A DNA stretch of 64,000 nucleotides. It comes from Achromobacter marplatensis (GTDB taxonomy: Bacteria; Pseudomonadota; Gammaproteobacteria; Burkholderiales; Burkholderiaceae_B). The translations under genes and the position numbers were made by a program. Positions within the stretch are counted from its first letter, which is position 1. Every line of letters begins with the position of its first letter. Under the pieces are notes generated by a model. That model was not told the origin of the DNA. It ran no database searches and saw only the letters and a list, made by a program, of their open reading frames with translations. Of this stretch, positions 35,973 through 45,246 are shown in pieces. The stretch is from contig NZ_NJIG01000007.1 of NCBI RefSeq assembly GCF_002209535.1, positions 124,001-188,000 of the forward strand, given 5' to 3'.

Positions 35973-36098
35973 CTAGCCGACCGCGTTGCCGGTCAGCAGC
36001 GCCGAACCCCGCAACACGGTCCAGGCAAACACAGCAAGGACGAAAGCCAGCAGAACGAGTCCTGCGATTTTGTTGCGGCGGCGCTGCTCGGGTGTCAT
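35973..36098 (-). CDS. Cytochrome oxidase small assembly protein, 41 residues
   Basis: Short gene on the minus strand from ATG 36098 to TAG 35973. The product starts MTPEQRRRNKIAG and continues as a single hydrophobic helix. It matches the tiny conserved membrane protein that usually sits between ctaD and ctaG in betaproteobacteria. Only 31 bp separate it from the ctaD stop. Confidence 0.75.
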   Translation of the reverse strand: MTPEQRRRNKIAGLVLLAFVLAVFAWTVLRGSALLTGNAVG

Positions 36099-36129
36099 TC
36101 TCGTGCTACCTGGAACATGAAAGGCTTGT

Positions 36130-37737
36130 TCACTTCACTTCGGGCGGGGTTTCGAAGGTATGGAACGGGGCGGGCGACGGCACCGTCCATTCCAGCCCTT
36201 CGGCGCCTTCCCACGGTTTCGCGGCGGCGACTTCACCCTTGCCCATGTAGCAGCGCAGGATCGCCCACAGGAAGATCAGCTGCGACAGGCCGAACCAGAA
36301 CGCGCCGATGGTGGCCATCTGGTGGAACGTCGTGAACTGCGCGGCGTAGTCGGCATACCGGCGCGGCATGCCGGCCAGACCCAGGAAATGCATCGGGAAG
36401 AAGGTCACGTTGAACGAGATCAGCGTCGACCAGAAATGCAGCTTGCCCAGCTTTTCGCTGTACATGCGGCCGGTCCACTTCGGCACCCAGTAGTAGGCGC
36501 CGGCAAACAGCGCGAACAGCGAACCCGCCACCAGCACGTAGTGGAAGTGCGCCACCACGTAATAGGTGTCGTGGACCTGGATGTCGATCGGGGCCACCGA
36601 CAGGATCAGCCCCGTGAAGCCGCCCATCGTGAACACGAAGATGAAGCCGATCGAGAACAGCATCGGGGTCTCGAACGTCATCGAGCCGCGCCACATCGTG
36701 GCGACCCAGTTGAACACCTTCACCCCGGTGGGGATGGAGATGAGCATGGTGGCGTACATGAAGTAGAGCTGACCCGTCACCGGCATGCCCGTCGTGAACA
36801 TGTGGTGAGCCCACACGATGAACGACAGCACGGCGATGGAGGCGGTGGCGTACACCATCGAGGCGTAGCCGAAGAGCTTCTTGCGGGCGAACGCAGGCAC
36901 GATGGCCGACACGATCCCGAACGCCGGCAAGATCATGATGTAGACCTCGGGGTGCCCGAAGAACCAGAACACGTGCTGGTACAGGACGGGGTCGCCGCCG
37001 GCGGCCGCGTTGAAGAAGCCCGTGCCGAAGTGGCGGTCGGTCAGCACCATGGTGATGGCCGCGGCCAGCACCGGCATCACGGCCAGCAGCAGGAACGCGG
37101 TGATCAGCCAGGTCCAGCAGAACAGCGGCATCTTCATCAGCGTCAGGCCGGGTGCGCGCATGTTCAGGATGGTCACGATGATGTTGATCGCGCCCATGAT
37201 CGAGGACGCGCCCATGATGTGCATCGCGAAAATGCCCAGGTCCATGCCCGGACCCATCTGCAGGGACAGCGGCGCATACAGCGTCCAGCCCGCGGCGGTG
37301 GCGCCGCCCGGCACGAAGAACGACGCCGTCAGCATGATCGCGGCCACCGGCAGCAACCAGAAGCTGAAGTTGTTCATGCGCGCGAACGCCATGTCGGATG
37401 CGCCGATCTGCATCGGGATCATCCAGTTCGCAAAGCCCACAAACGCCGGCATGATGGCGCCGAACACCATGATGATGCCGTGCATGGTCGTGAACTGGTT
37501 GAACAGTTCGGGGCGGAAGAACTGCAGGCCCGGCTCGAACAGTTCGGTGCGCAGCAGCAAGGCGAGCGTGCCGCCTTCCAGCAACATGGCAAACGAGAAG
37601 ATGAGATACATCGTCCCGATGTCTTTATGGTTCGTGGCGAATAGCCAGCGGCGCCAGCCCGTGGGCATGGCGTGGTGGTGGTCATCGTGACCGTGGCCGT
37701 GGCCCGGCGACACGTGGTCTACAGTGACGCTGCTCAT
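36130..37737 (-). CDS. ctaD: Cytochrome c oxidase subunit I
   Basis: 535 residues, twelve membrane helices. It carries the heme-copper oxidase hallmarks: the CuB/Tyr helix in [18 protein letters not shown] and the histidine pair helix in [18 protein letters not shown]. Catalyses O2 reduction with proton pumping. It is downstream of ctaC (102 bp) and starts the dense gene run toward ctaE. Confidence 0.98.
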   Translation of the reverse strand: MSSVTVDHVSPGHGHGHDDHHHAMPTGWRRWLFATNHKDIGTMYLIFSFAMLLEGGTLALLLRTELFEPGLQFFRPELFNQFTTMHGIIMVFGAIMPAFVGFANWMIPMQIGASDMAFARMNNFSFWLLPVAAIMLTASFFVPGGATAAGWTLYAPLSLQMGPGMDLGIFAMHIMGASSIMGAINIIVTILNMRAPGLTLMKMPLFCWTWLITAFLLLAVMPVLAAAITMVLTDRHFGTGFFNAAAGGDPVLYQHVFWFFGHPEVYIMILPAFGIVSAIVPAFARKKLFGYASMVYATASIAVLSFIVWAHHMFTTGMPVTGQLYFMYATMLISIPTGVKVFNWVATMWRGSMTFETPMLFSIGFIFVFTMGGFTGLILSVAPIDIQVHDTYYVVAHFHYVLVAGSLFALFAGAYYWVPKWTGRMYSEKLGKLHFWSTLISFNVTFFPMHFLGLAGMPRRYADYAAQFTTFHQMATIGAFWFGLSQLIFLWAILRCYMGKGEVAAAKPWEGAEGLEWTVPSPAPFHTFETPPEVK

Positions 37738-37839
37738 GATGGACTCCTTCCTGCTGAGTGCCGCCCCCGTTCCACGGGGACGGCAGGGTATCTCTAACTA
37801 AACGGAACCGGTTCTAACGGTGGGAACGTGGGTGCGCGA

Positions 37840-38997
37840 TCAACGCGCAGCCGCGACGTCCTTCGGTAGAACCGTCGGGTCCTGCCCCTTGCCTGCATTG
37901 CTCCAGGCATGGCGCGTATAGCTGATGACCGCTGCGATCTCGACATCATTGAGCTGCCCGCCGAATGCCGCCATCGCGGTGCCGGGCTTGCCCTTGAGCA
38001 CGGTGTTGATCTGGTCCGCCTTGGGGCCCAGAACAACCTTGTCTCCGTCAAGCGGTGGGAAGCTACCCGGGATGCCCTTGCCGTTGGCCTGGTGACAGGC
38101 AACGCAATTGGCGGCGAAAACCTTCTCGCCACGGGCAACCAGTTCGGCTTCCGTCCACTCTTTATTAGGATCGTCGGCGTTTGCCGCCATCTTCTTTTTC
38201 TGGTCTTCAACCCACTTATCGTAGTCGGCTTGCGCCAGGACTTCCACGACGATGGGCATGAAGGCGTGGTCTTTGCCACAGAGCTCCGCGCACTGGCCCC
38301 GATAGATGCCAGGCTTTTCCGCGCGGAACCAGGTGTCGCGCAGGAAGCCGGGGATGGCATCCTGCTTGACGCCGAAGTCGGGGATCATCCAGGAGTGGAT
38401 GACGTCGGCCGCGGTCAGCACGACCCGGACCTTCTTATCCACGGGGACCACCATGTGGTTGTCCACTTCCATCAGATAGAACTCGCCCTTGGGCTCGCGG
38501 TTCTCGATCTGCGCGCGGGGCGTGGACAGCGTGGACAGGAACTTGACGCCGGCGGCGGAGCCGTCGAGGTATTCGTAGCCCCACTTCCATTGATAGCCCG
38601 TGACCTTGATGGTCAGGTCGGCGCTTGAGGTGTCTTTCATGGCCACGACCGTCTTGGTGGCCGGTAGCGCCATGGCGATGACGATGATGAAGGGGATGAC
38701 CGTCCAGGCGACTTCCACGCCCAGATGCTCATGGAAGGTCGCGGCCTTGTGCCCCCGGGATTTCCGGTGTGCCCAGATGGAGTAGAACATCACCCCGAAC
38801 ACACCGATGAAAATCACGATACAGATCGTGAGCAGCAACCAATGCAGCCACATGATGTCGCGCGAAATCGCCGTGACACCTTCATGCAGGTTCAGCTGAT
38901 TGACCTTCGGGCCGCCGGGCATGTCTTGCACCTGAGCGCTGGCCACGCTGCCAATCAGCATCGCACAAGCCCCCAGTATCCCTCTCCACTTCTTCAT
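37840..38997 (-). CDS. ctaC: Cytochrome c oxidase subunit II with C-terminal cytochrome c domain
   Basis: 385 residues. Signal peptide (residues 1-21), two membrane helices, CuA cupredoxin domain with RGQCAELCGKDHAFM, then a fused class I cytochrome c domain with NCVACHQANGKG (heme CxxCH) and a later methionine. This caa3-like fusion accepts electrons directly and passes them to CuA. First gene of the minus-strand oxidase operon. Confidence 0.97.
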   Translation of the reverse strand: MKKWRGILGACAMLIGSVASAQVQDMPGGPKVNQLNLHEGVTAISRDIMWLHWLLLTICIVIFIGVFGVMFYSIWAHRKSRGHKAATFHEHLGVEVAWTVIPFIIVIAMALPATKTVVAMKDTSSADLTIKVTGYQWKWGYEYLDGSAAGVKFLSTLSTPRAQIENREPKGEFYLMEVDNHMVVPVDKKVRVVLTAADVIHSWMIPDFGVKQDAIPGFLRDTWFRAEKPGIYRGQCAELCGKDHAFMPIVVEVLAQADYDKWVEDQKKKMAANADDPNKEWTEAELVARGEKVFAANCVACHQANGKGIPGSFPPLDGDKVVLGPKADQINTVLKGKPGTAMAAFGGQLNDVEIAAVISYTRHAWSNAGKGQDPTVLPKDVAAAR

Positions 38998-39287
38998 GCT
39001 TACCTCGAAACACGGCGCGAGGGCCCTTGTCGCCTAGTGGCACGAGTGTCACTTCAACAGGACTACGCGCAATTATTAGATGGCAGGGCTAGGCAGGGAG
39101 ATAGAGCGGCCCCCGCATTCCCACTCGAAATCACAAAGAAACTGGCGGATTATAGCGGACACGCAAACAGATGTAAGACGGGCCTCTTGATTTCATGGGG
39201 CTCGCCCCCATCTGCACGCGCCCCTTGACCTCACGCCATAAACAGGGTGGCATAAAATCACCGCCAACCTCATCACGGCGCCCGACG
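38998..39287. promoter_or_regulatory. Divergent promoter region between ctaC and the NUDIX gene
   Basis: 290 bp, locally less GC-rich near 39070-39170, with no gene of its own. It must contain the start of the cta operon and of the NUDIX gene. No specific operator was recognised. Confidence 0.4.
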
Positions 39288-40094
39288 ATGCCCAAGCAGT
39301 TGCCCGATTTGTATGCCGACCTGTGCGCCCGCGCGCAGGAACCCGCCCCGGAGGGCGCGCACGCTTTATATATTGCGGGCCGCCGCTGCGGCTGGGCCAC
39401 GCACGCGGCGTGCGACGCGCTGCGCGACGCACCCGGTGTGGCCTGCGACGACACGACGCTGCGCATCGGCCAGGACCTGACCCCGGGCGCCGCGCTGAAC
39501 GCCGTGCTGGAAAATGCCGCGGAACTGTTGCGCCAGGCCAACTGCCTGCGCGGCTGGCGCGACGAACTCCTGGACGTGATGGACGGCGAACAACCGCTGG
39601 GCGTGATCGAACGCGCGGCGGTGCGGCCCCTGGGCCTCTTGACCAAGGCGGTGCACCTGAACGCCTGGACGCCCGACGGGCGGCTGTGGGTCGCGCGGCG
39701 CGCGCTCAGCAAGTCCACCGATCCCGGTATGTGGGACACTCTGGTGGGCGGCCTGGCAGGCTGCGGCGAAGACCTGGAATTGGCGCTGCTGCGCGAATGC
39801 GGCGAAGAAGCGGGCCTGGACGCGCCCGACCTGGCCCAGCGCACGCCCTTGCGCACCATCCTGCGCATCCACCGCCGGCTGCCCGAGGGCTATCAGGTGG
39901 AAGACGTGCTGACCAGCACCTGCGTGCTGGCGGCCGACGCCCGCCCCGCCAACCGGGACGGCGAAGTCATGCAGATCGCCACGGTAGACGTGGCGACCGC
40001 CATCAAGCAGGTCGCCGACGGCGAATTCACGCTGGAAGCGGCGCTGGTGATCATCGAAGACATCATGCAGCGCCAGGCCGCCGGCCAGATCTGA
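39288..40094 (+). CDS. NUDIX hydrolase with N-terminal DUF4743-like domain
   Basis: 268 residues from ATG 39288; the open frame continues 31 codons upstream but that part is not conserved-looking. The Nudix box is complete: it starts GGLAGCGED and ends LLRECGEEAGL near residues 167-190. The N-terminal domain (about residues 1-120) resembles the region found in thiamine-pyrophosphate-type Nudix enzymes. Hydrolyses a nucleoside diphosphate derivative; the substrate is unknown. Confidence 0.85.
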   Translation: MPKQLPDLYADLCARAQEPAPEGAHALYIAGRRCGWATHAACDALRDAPGVACDDTTLRIGQDLTPGAALNAVLENAAELLRQANCLRGWRDELLDVMDGEQPLGVIERAAVRPLGLLTKAVHLNAWTPDGRLWVARRALSKSTDPGMWDTLVGGLAGCGEDLELALLRECGEEAGLDAPDLAQRTPLRTILRIHRRLPEGYQVEDVLTSTCVLAADARPANRDGEVMQIATVDVATAIKQVADGEFTLEAALVIIEDIMQRQAAGQI

Positions 40095-40095
40095 A

Positions 40096-42819
40096 TCAGC
40101 GGGGGGCAACCCCCGGCTCGCCCAGCATGCCGGACGACGGCTCCGGTGAGTCGGATGGGTCGGCTTTGGCGGCAGGCTGCGGATGAGGACCTGCCACCTT
40201 GACGTCAGACTCGTCCGATACCTTCGGTGCTGGCGCCTCGGCGCCCGCGGCTTCGGCCGCTTCGGCAGCCTGGGCCGGGCTTGGGGCCGAGACCGGCGCG
40301 GGAGTCGGCGCGGCTGCCGCGGCGGACGCCTGCGAGAACTGCTTCCAGACCTCGATCGCGCGCAGGCGCTGCTTGGCCACGACCTGGATGCGCTCGCGCA
40401 AGTGCTCGTCGCGCGCCAGCAGGGCGTGGAAATCGCGCGAAGACAGCATCAGCAGCTTGCTGTAGCCCAGCGACGTCACGTCCGGCGTGATCTGCTGTTC
40501 GCCCAGCAAGCCCAATTCACCGAAGAACTCGCCACTGCCCAGTTCGATCATCGTGTGGTCGGGCAGATGCACGGCCACGGCGCCAGACGCCACAAAGCAC
40601 ATCTCTTCGCCATGGCGGCCCTGGGTCAGGACGCGCTGGTCGGGCAACGACAGCCGCGGCTTGAGCAGCTTGCTGATCGCGCGCAGCGAATCGGGCGACA
40701 GGCCTTCGAACAGCGGCACGCGCTTGATCAGTTCGGACGCGCTCATTTCGATATCCAGCGGCGGGTGCGTGTCGATATGCGCCCAGCGGCTCTTCAACTG
40801 CGCCATCAGGTCCGCATAGACCTCACCGCTGATCAGGAACTGCTCAAGCATGTCGCGGTAGCGGATGCGCTCGAGTTCGCGCGCGACGCGGCCCAGGTAG
40901 CTTTCCTGCAGCCACTGCGCGTACGAGGGGTACTGCAGGTTCAACGCCTGCATGGCGCTTTCAATCAAGTCCAGGCGGCGCTGGTGCAGCGACACGATGC
41001 GCTGGGTGGCCGCTTCGCCCAACAGGGGCGTGACCTGCTCGCGCGCGAACACGATCAGCCGCTGCGCGACGGAGCGCTTGCTCATCAGGTTGGCGAACCG
41101 CTGGCCCAGTTCGCGCGCCAACCAGCCCTGAAAGCCAAACAGGTAATGCATGCGCAGCGCCAGGCGAAAGCCCGTGGAATAGCGCACGTCCGCCACGATG
41201 GCGCGTTCAAAGCCCGGCACGCCGCCCAGGCGGATGGCGTCCTCCAGCCGTTCGGCCCGCGCCAGCAGGGCCTCGGCCATGCGCCAGTCCACGATCTGCG
41301 CCTTCAGAATGTCGAAGAACATTTCCTCTTCGCGCTGGGCCACGATGGCCAGGCCCACGGCCACGCGCTGTTCGTCGCTCATCTGGCCGACCTGGCCGTC
41401 ATGCACGCTGGTCAGGCTGGCGTCGAACACGGCGCGGATGCGGTCACGGACCTCGGTGCCGATATGCTCGGTCTTGGCCACTTCGTCGGTCTTGCCTTGC
41501 AGGTCTTCCAGCGCCACGGCCAAGGCCTGATTGCGGATGGTGCGTTCCACCGAAGACAGCTGATTCAGGCCCAGCATGCGGATCAGCGGCCGCAGGCTGA
41601 TGCCGTTGATGAACAGGGTAAGCAACACGTAGCTGGTCGTGGCCACAGCGATGAACTGGCGCGCCTCTTCAGGCACCCCGGTTTGCTCCGTGACCGCCAG
41701 CGCCAGCGCCAGGGACACGGCCCCGCGCAGTCCGCCCCAGAGCATCACCACCTTGTACGGGTTGCTGACCTTGGTGCCCAGCCGGGTCAGCCCCAGCAGC
41801 GGCAGCAGGCCGAACACCACGATGGCGCGCGCGATCAGCGTCGCGACGAACACCACGGCCACCAGCACCAGTTCCTGCCAATCGGCGGCGGCCATCAGCT
41901 TGGGAATCAGCATGGCCGCGAACAGGAAAATCAGCGAATTGGCCCAGAACCCGAACTGTTCCCAGGCGCTGGACAGGTATTCGAAGGTGGTGGGCGACAT
42001 GCGCGTGCGGCCCGTCGACCCCACCACCAGGCCCGCGATCACGGTGGCGACTACGCCCGACACGTTCAGGTAGTGCTCGGAGATGAAGAAGGACAGGTAG
42101 GCCAGCGTCAGGGTGAGCGTGATCTCGGCCGTGGGAAAGCCGCGCAGCCATGCGAACAGGAAGCAGGCCAGCCGCCCCATCGCAAAGCCGGCCAGGCCGC
42201 CTCCGATGAAGTGCACGATGAAGTCGTTGAAGATGCCGCTGACGGTCAGTTCGCCGTGGCCGCTCAGCACGGCCAGCAGCACGGAGTACAAGGCGATGGA
42301 CGCCGCGTCGTTGAAGAGGCTTTCGCCTTCGACCAGCGTCGTCAGCCGCTTGGGCGCGCCGACTTCGCGGAAGATGCCGACCACCGCGACCGGGTCGGTC
42401 GTGGCGACGATGGCGCCCAGCAGCAGGCAGACCACCAAGCCGTAGGGCGAGATCGCGTCCAGCGTCACCCCGACCACCACTGTACATACCACCACGGCCA
42501 CGATGGCCATCATCAGGATGGGGCCGATGTCGTCCATCAGGCGGCGCACGTTCATCGACAGCGCCGTCTCGAACAGCAGCACCGGCAGGAACACCATCAG
42601 GAAGGTTTCAGACGAGATCTCGAAGCGTTCCAGCGAATCGAGGAAGTCGCCGATCCAGCTGGGCGCCCAGCCGTGCACGTGAATGATGATGCCCAGCAGA
42701 CAGCCGACGATAGCCAGCAGCACCGAGTACGGCAGCTTGAGGCGGCCGGCCAGCGGTGGCATGAAGCAGACCAGTGTGAGCAAACCGGCCAAGCCGAAAA
42801 CAAGAAAACCTACATCCAT
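40096..42819 (-). CDS. CPA1-family cation/proton antiporter with C-terminal cyclic-nucleotide-binding domain
   Basis: 907 residues from ATG 42819. The N-terminal half (about 400 residues) has twelve or so helices with the transport motifs TTDPVAVVGIFREVG and VEGESLFNDAASIALY. A long soluble domain follows. Near residues 720-850 is a cNMP-binding/FNR-like fold with GEEMCFVASGAVAVHL and GEFFGELGLLGE. The tail is low-complexity Ala/Pro-rich. Exchanges Na+ or K+ for H+ in the inner membrane and may be regulated by a cyclic nucleotide. The divergent gene at 43017 is a CpdA-like cAMP phosphodiesterase, a suggestive pairing. Confidence 0.88.
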   Translation of the reverse strand: MDVGFLVFGLAGLLTLVCFMPPLAGRLKLPYSVLLAIVGCLLGIIIHVHGWAPSWIGDFLDSLERFEISSETFLMVFLPVLLFETALSMNVRRLMDDIGPILMMAIVAVVVCTVVVGVTLDAISPYGLVVCLLLGAIVATTDPVAVVGIFREVGAPKRLTTLVEGESLFNDAASIALYSVLLAVLSGHGELTVSGIFNDFIVHFIGGGLAGFAMGRLACFLFAWLRGFPTAEITLTLTLAYLSFFISEHYLNVSGVVATVIAGLVVGSTGRTRMSPTTFEYLSSAWEQFGFWANSLIFLFAAMLIPKLMAAADWQELVLVAVVFVATLIARAIVVFGLLPLLGLTRLGTKVSNPYKVVMLWGGLRGAVSLALALAVTEQTGVPEEARQFIAVATTSYVLLTLFINGISLRPLIRMLGLNQLSSVERTIRNQALAVALEDLQGKTDEVAKTEHIGTEVRDRIRAVFDASLTSVHDGQVGQMSDEQRVAVGLAIVAQREEEMFFDILKAQIVDWRMAEALLARAERLEDAIRLGGVPGFERAIVADVRYSTGFRLALRMHYLFGFQGWLARELGQRFANLMSKRSVAQRLIVFAREQVTPLLGEAATQRIVSLHQRRLDLIESAMQALNLQYPSYAQWLQESYLGRVARELERIRYRDMLEQFLISGEVYADLMAQLKSRWAHIDTHPPLDIEMSASELIKRVPLFEGLSPDSLRAISKLLKPRLSLPDQRVLTQGRHGEEMCFVASGAVAVHLPDHTMIELGSGEFFGELGLLGEQQITPDVTSLGYSKLLMLSSRDFHALLARDEHLRERIQVVAKQRLRAIEVWKQFSQASAAAAAPTPAPVSAPSPAQAAEAAEAAGAEAPAPKVSDESDVKVAGPHPQPAAKADPSDSPEPSSGMLGEPGVAPR

Positions 42820-43016
42820 GGATAGCGCCGCGTCCCGATCATGAAGCGTGTGTGAAGTTCCCCAAGAATAGCGGCTTTTTTCCCAGGCTCCTGCCGGCAA
42901 ACGAAGGAGAATCATGAAGAACGCACGTTTCGTTACCCCAAGCCGGGCAAGAAATATGCGCCACGCCCTGTTTTTTGGGTAATGTGCAAACGGTATCCAC
43001 TTCGCAGGAGCGGCAC

Positions 43017-43853
43017 TTGCCCCGCGTCCATTCCCTGGCCCGGCGCCAACACGCGCCCGCCATGCTCGTCCAGCTGACCGACTGCCATTTGTTCGGCGAA
43101 CCCGACACCGCGATGCTGGGCGTCAATACCGATGCGAGCCTGCGCGCCGTGCTGCGCCAGATCCAGGCCGACGGCAAGCACCCCGACCTCTTGATGGCCA
43201 CGGGCGACCTGTCGCAAGACGGGGAAGCGGCTTCCTACCGGCGCTTTGCCGCCATCCTGGGCGAGTCCGAGGCATTGGCCCGCGCGCAGATCCGCTGCCT
43301 GCCGGGCAATCACGATCAGCCGGCCGTGCTGCGCCAGGAATTGCCGCAATGGTCGGCGCCGGTAACCGACGTCGGCGCCTGGCGCGTCGTGGCGCTGGAC
43401 ACCACGGTGCCCGGCTCCAATGCCGGCCACTTGCCCGACAGCCAGCTGGACCTGCTTGAGGCCGCCCTGGCGGACGCGCCCGGCCGCCACACCCTGGTCG
43501 CGATGCATCACAACCCGATGCAGATAGACAGCCACTGGCATGACTCGATGATGATCGACAATCCGCAGGCGCTGTTCAAGCGCCTGGCCCGCTTTCCGCA
43601 GGCGCGCGTGCTGCTGTGGGGACATGTGCATCATGAGTTCGACCGCCGCCGCCACAACCTGCGCATGCTGGCCACGCCGTCAACCTGCTTTCAGTTCAGC
43701 ATCCGCGACGGCAAGCATGTGGTCGACAACATGGCGCCCGGCTACCGCTGGATCAAACTCTATGAAGACGGGTCGATGGCCACCGGCGTGCGTCGCGTGC
43801 AGGACGCGCTATGGCATACGGCGCTGGCGCCGGACGACGCGCAAGCCGCATAA
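43017..43853 (+). CDS. Metallophosphoesterase, CpdA-like 3',5'-cyclic-AMP phosphodiesterase
   Basis: Start uncertain: TTG 43017 has AGGAG six bases upstream and gives 278 residues; ATG 43062 lacks a site. Class III phosphodiesterase metal motifs in order: LTDCHLF, GDLSQDGE, PGNHDQP, MHHNPM and WGHVHHE. These bind two metal ions and hydrolyse cAMP or related phosphodiesters in the cytosol. Divergent from an antiporter carrying a cNMP-binding domain. Confidence 0.86.
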   Translation: MPRVHSLARRQHAPAMLVQLTDCHLFGEPDTAMLGVNTDASLRAVLRQIQADGKHPDLLMATGDLSQDGEAASYRRFAAILGESEALARAQIRCLPGNHDQPAVLRQELPQWSAPVTDVGAWRVVALDTTVPGSNAGHLPDSQLDLLEAALADAPGRHTLVAMHHNPMQIDSHWHDSMMIDNPQALFKRLARFPQARVLLWGHVHHEFDRRRHNLRMLATPSTCFQFSIRDGKHVVDNMAPGYRWIKLYEDGSMATGVRRVQDALWHTALAPDDAQAA

Positions 43854-43864
43854 CGAGCGGGCAT

Positions 43865-43899
43865 AAAAAACGGGGCACCAAGATATGCATGGTGCCCCG
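43865..43899 (-). terminator. Strong hairpin with U-tract on the minus side
   Basis: Stem CGGGGCACCA/TGGTGCCCCG (43871-43880, 43890-43899), 9-nt loop. The minus side continues with six T (A-run at 43865-43870). It follows the CpdA-like stop by 17 bases, so in the plus direction it may also end that transcript, without a U-tract. Confidence 0.6.
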
Positions 43900-44113
43900 C
43901 AAGCATCCGTCTCATAGGGGAGGGGAAAGAGGAGAAGCCGAGACGGATGACAAGACTGCTAACCGAAGTTCGCGGTCTACATGAAGTTAGTCGGCGCGAT
44001 CCCCATTAAGTTTCTGCAATCACGCAAAATTAAGGGCCAAATTTGTATCAATTTATTGATCGATTGTGGCGCTTGTGCCGCCGCAGCATGCCCGGGCGGT
44101 CGCGTGCAAAGAA
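43900..44113. other. Intergenic region without a recognised gene
   Basis: 214 bp between two hairpins, AT-rich near 44000-44060. A plus-strand frame starting at 43981 is open for 97 codons but crosses the terminator and has no recognisable product. Confidence 0.4.
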
Positions 44114-44135
44114 AAGGGCCGCTTGCGCGGCCCTT
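44114..44135 (-). terminator. rpoH intrinsic terminator
   Basis: Stem AAGGGCCGC/GCGGCCCTT (44114-44122, 44127-44135), loop TTGC. The minus strand continues TTTTCTTTGC. It lies 36 nt beyond the rpoH stop at 44171. Confidence 0.8.
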
Positions 44136-44170
44136 CTTGCTGATTGATGCAGCGGGTGGAACCCGGCGGA

Positions 44171-45055
44171 TCAGGCGGCCAGGTTGCCGCGCATCTTCTT
44201 CAAGGCAGCGGCTTCGATCTGGCGGATGCGTTCGGCCGACACGCCGAATTCCTGCGCCAGTTCGTGCAGCGTAGCGCCGCCGTCGTCTTGCAGCCAGCGG
44301 GCCTCGACGATACGGCGCGAACGGGCGTCCAGCGCTTCCAGCGCGGTATTCAGCCCCGTGCTCTGCAACTCGTCGCGCGCAGCGCGTTCCAGCACCCGCG
44401 TGGGTTCCTGGCGGCCGTCGTCGGACAGGTAGGCGATGGGCGCATAGCTATCGTCGTCGTCGTCCTGGTTTTCCAGCGACATGTCGCGGCCGGACAGGCG
44501 CACTTCCATTTCGCTCACGTCTTCGCGGCGCACGTTCAGTTCGCGCGCGATGTGATCGACCTGTTCCGGGTCCAGCGTCTGGCCATCGGGGCGCATGCTG
44601 CGCAGGTTGAAGAACAGCTTGCGTTGGGCCTTGGTGGTAGCCACCTTGACCAGGCGCCAGTTGCGGATGATGTATTCGTGGATTTCGGCCTTGATCCAGT
44701 GCACGGCGAACGACACCAGGCGCACGCCGCGCTCGGGGTCGAAACGCTTCACGGCCTTCATCAGGCCGACGTTGCCTTCCTGGATCAGGTCGGCGTGCGG
44801 CAAGCCATATCCGAGGTACTGGCGAGCAACCGACACCACCAGGCGCAGGTGAGACAGAATCAGCTCGCGCGCCGCGCCCAGGTCTTCCTGGTCGCGCAGG
44901 CGACGGCCCAGCTCGGTTTCACGCTCGGCGGACAGGACCGGCAGGCGGTTGACCGAAGAGATATACGCGTCGATCGTGCCAAGTGCGCCCGGATTGGCAA
45001 TGGCCAACGCCAGGGCGTTGCCGGAAGCGGCCAACGAGGTACTGGGTTGTTTCAT
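44171..45055 (-). CDS. rpoH: RNA polymerase heat-shock sigma factor sigma-32
   Basis: 294 residues from ATG 45055 (GGAGA upstream; an in-frame ATG 12 codons earlier is unlikely). Sigma-70 family region 2 with YLGYGLPHADLIQEGNVGLM and RLVSFAVHWIKAEIHEYI, the RpoH box QRKLFFNLR, and region 4 at the C-terminus with LHELAQEFGVSAERIRQIE. Directs heat-shock transcription. A perfect CIRCE element lies 46 bp upstream, so HrcA repression is likely. Confidence 0.95.
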   Translation of the reverse strand: MKQPSTSLAASGNALALAIANPGALGTIDAYISSVNRLPVLSAERETELGRRLRDQEDLGAARELILSHLRLVVSVARQYLGYGLPHADLIQEGNVGLMKAVKRFDPERGVRLVSFAVHWIKAEIHEYIIRNWRLVKVATTKAQRKLFFNLRSMRPDGQTLDPEQVDHIARELNVRREDVSEMEVRLSGRDMSLENQDDDDDSYAPIAYLSDDGRQEPTRVLERAARDELQSTGLNTALEALDARSRRIVEARWLQDDGGATLHELAQEFGVSAERIRQIEAAALKKMRGNLAA

Positions 45056-45101
45056 AGCGGGGGTCTCCGGAAAGCGAAGGGGTAACGACATGGATTCGAT
45101 G

Positions 45102-45128
45102 TTAGCACTCTAGTAAAGGGAGTGCTAA
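45102..45128. promoter_or_regulatory. CIRCE element (HrcA operator) upstream of rpoH
   Basis: Exact TTAGCACTC, nine bases, GAGTGCTAA (45102-45110, 45120-45128), the canonical inverted repeat bound by HrcA. It lies 47 bp upstream of the rpoH start. HrcA/CIRCE control of rpoH has been proposed for betaproteobacteria; this sequence agrees. Confidence 0.93.
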
Positions 45129-45246
45129 TTCGACTATTGCGGTGCGTCAAAGTTTCACCGGGACATTTTGTCCCTGTTTATTTTTTGCTCGTCCATTCGC
45201 ACGACATCTCAGCCGTGAGTGGACTGCGGGTGCCTGTGCGACGGCC

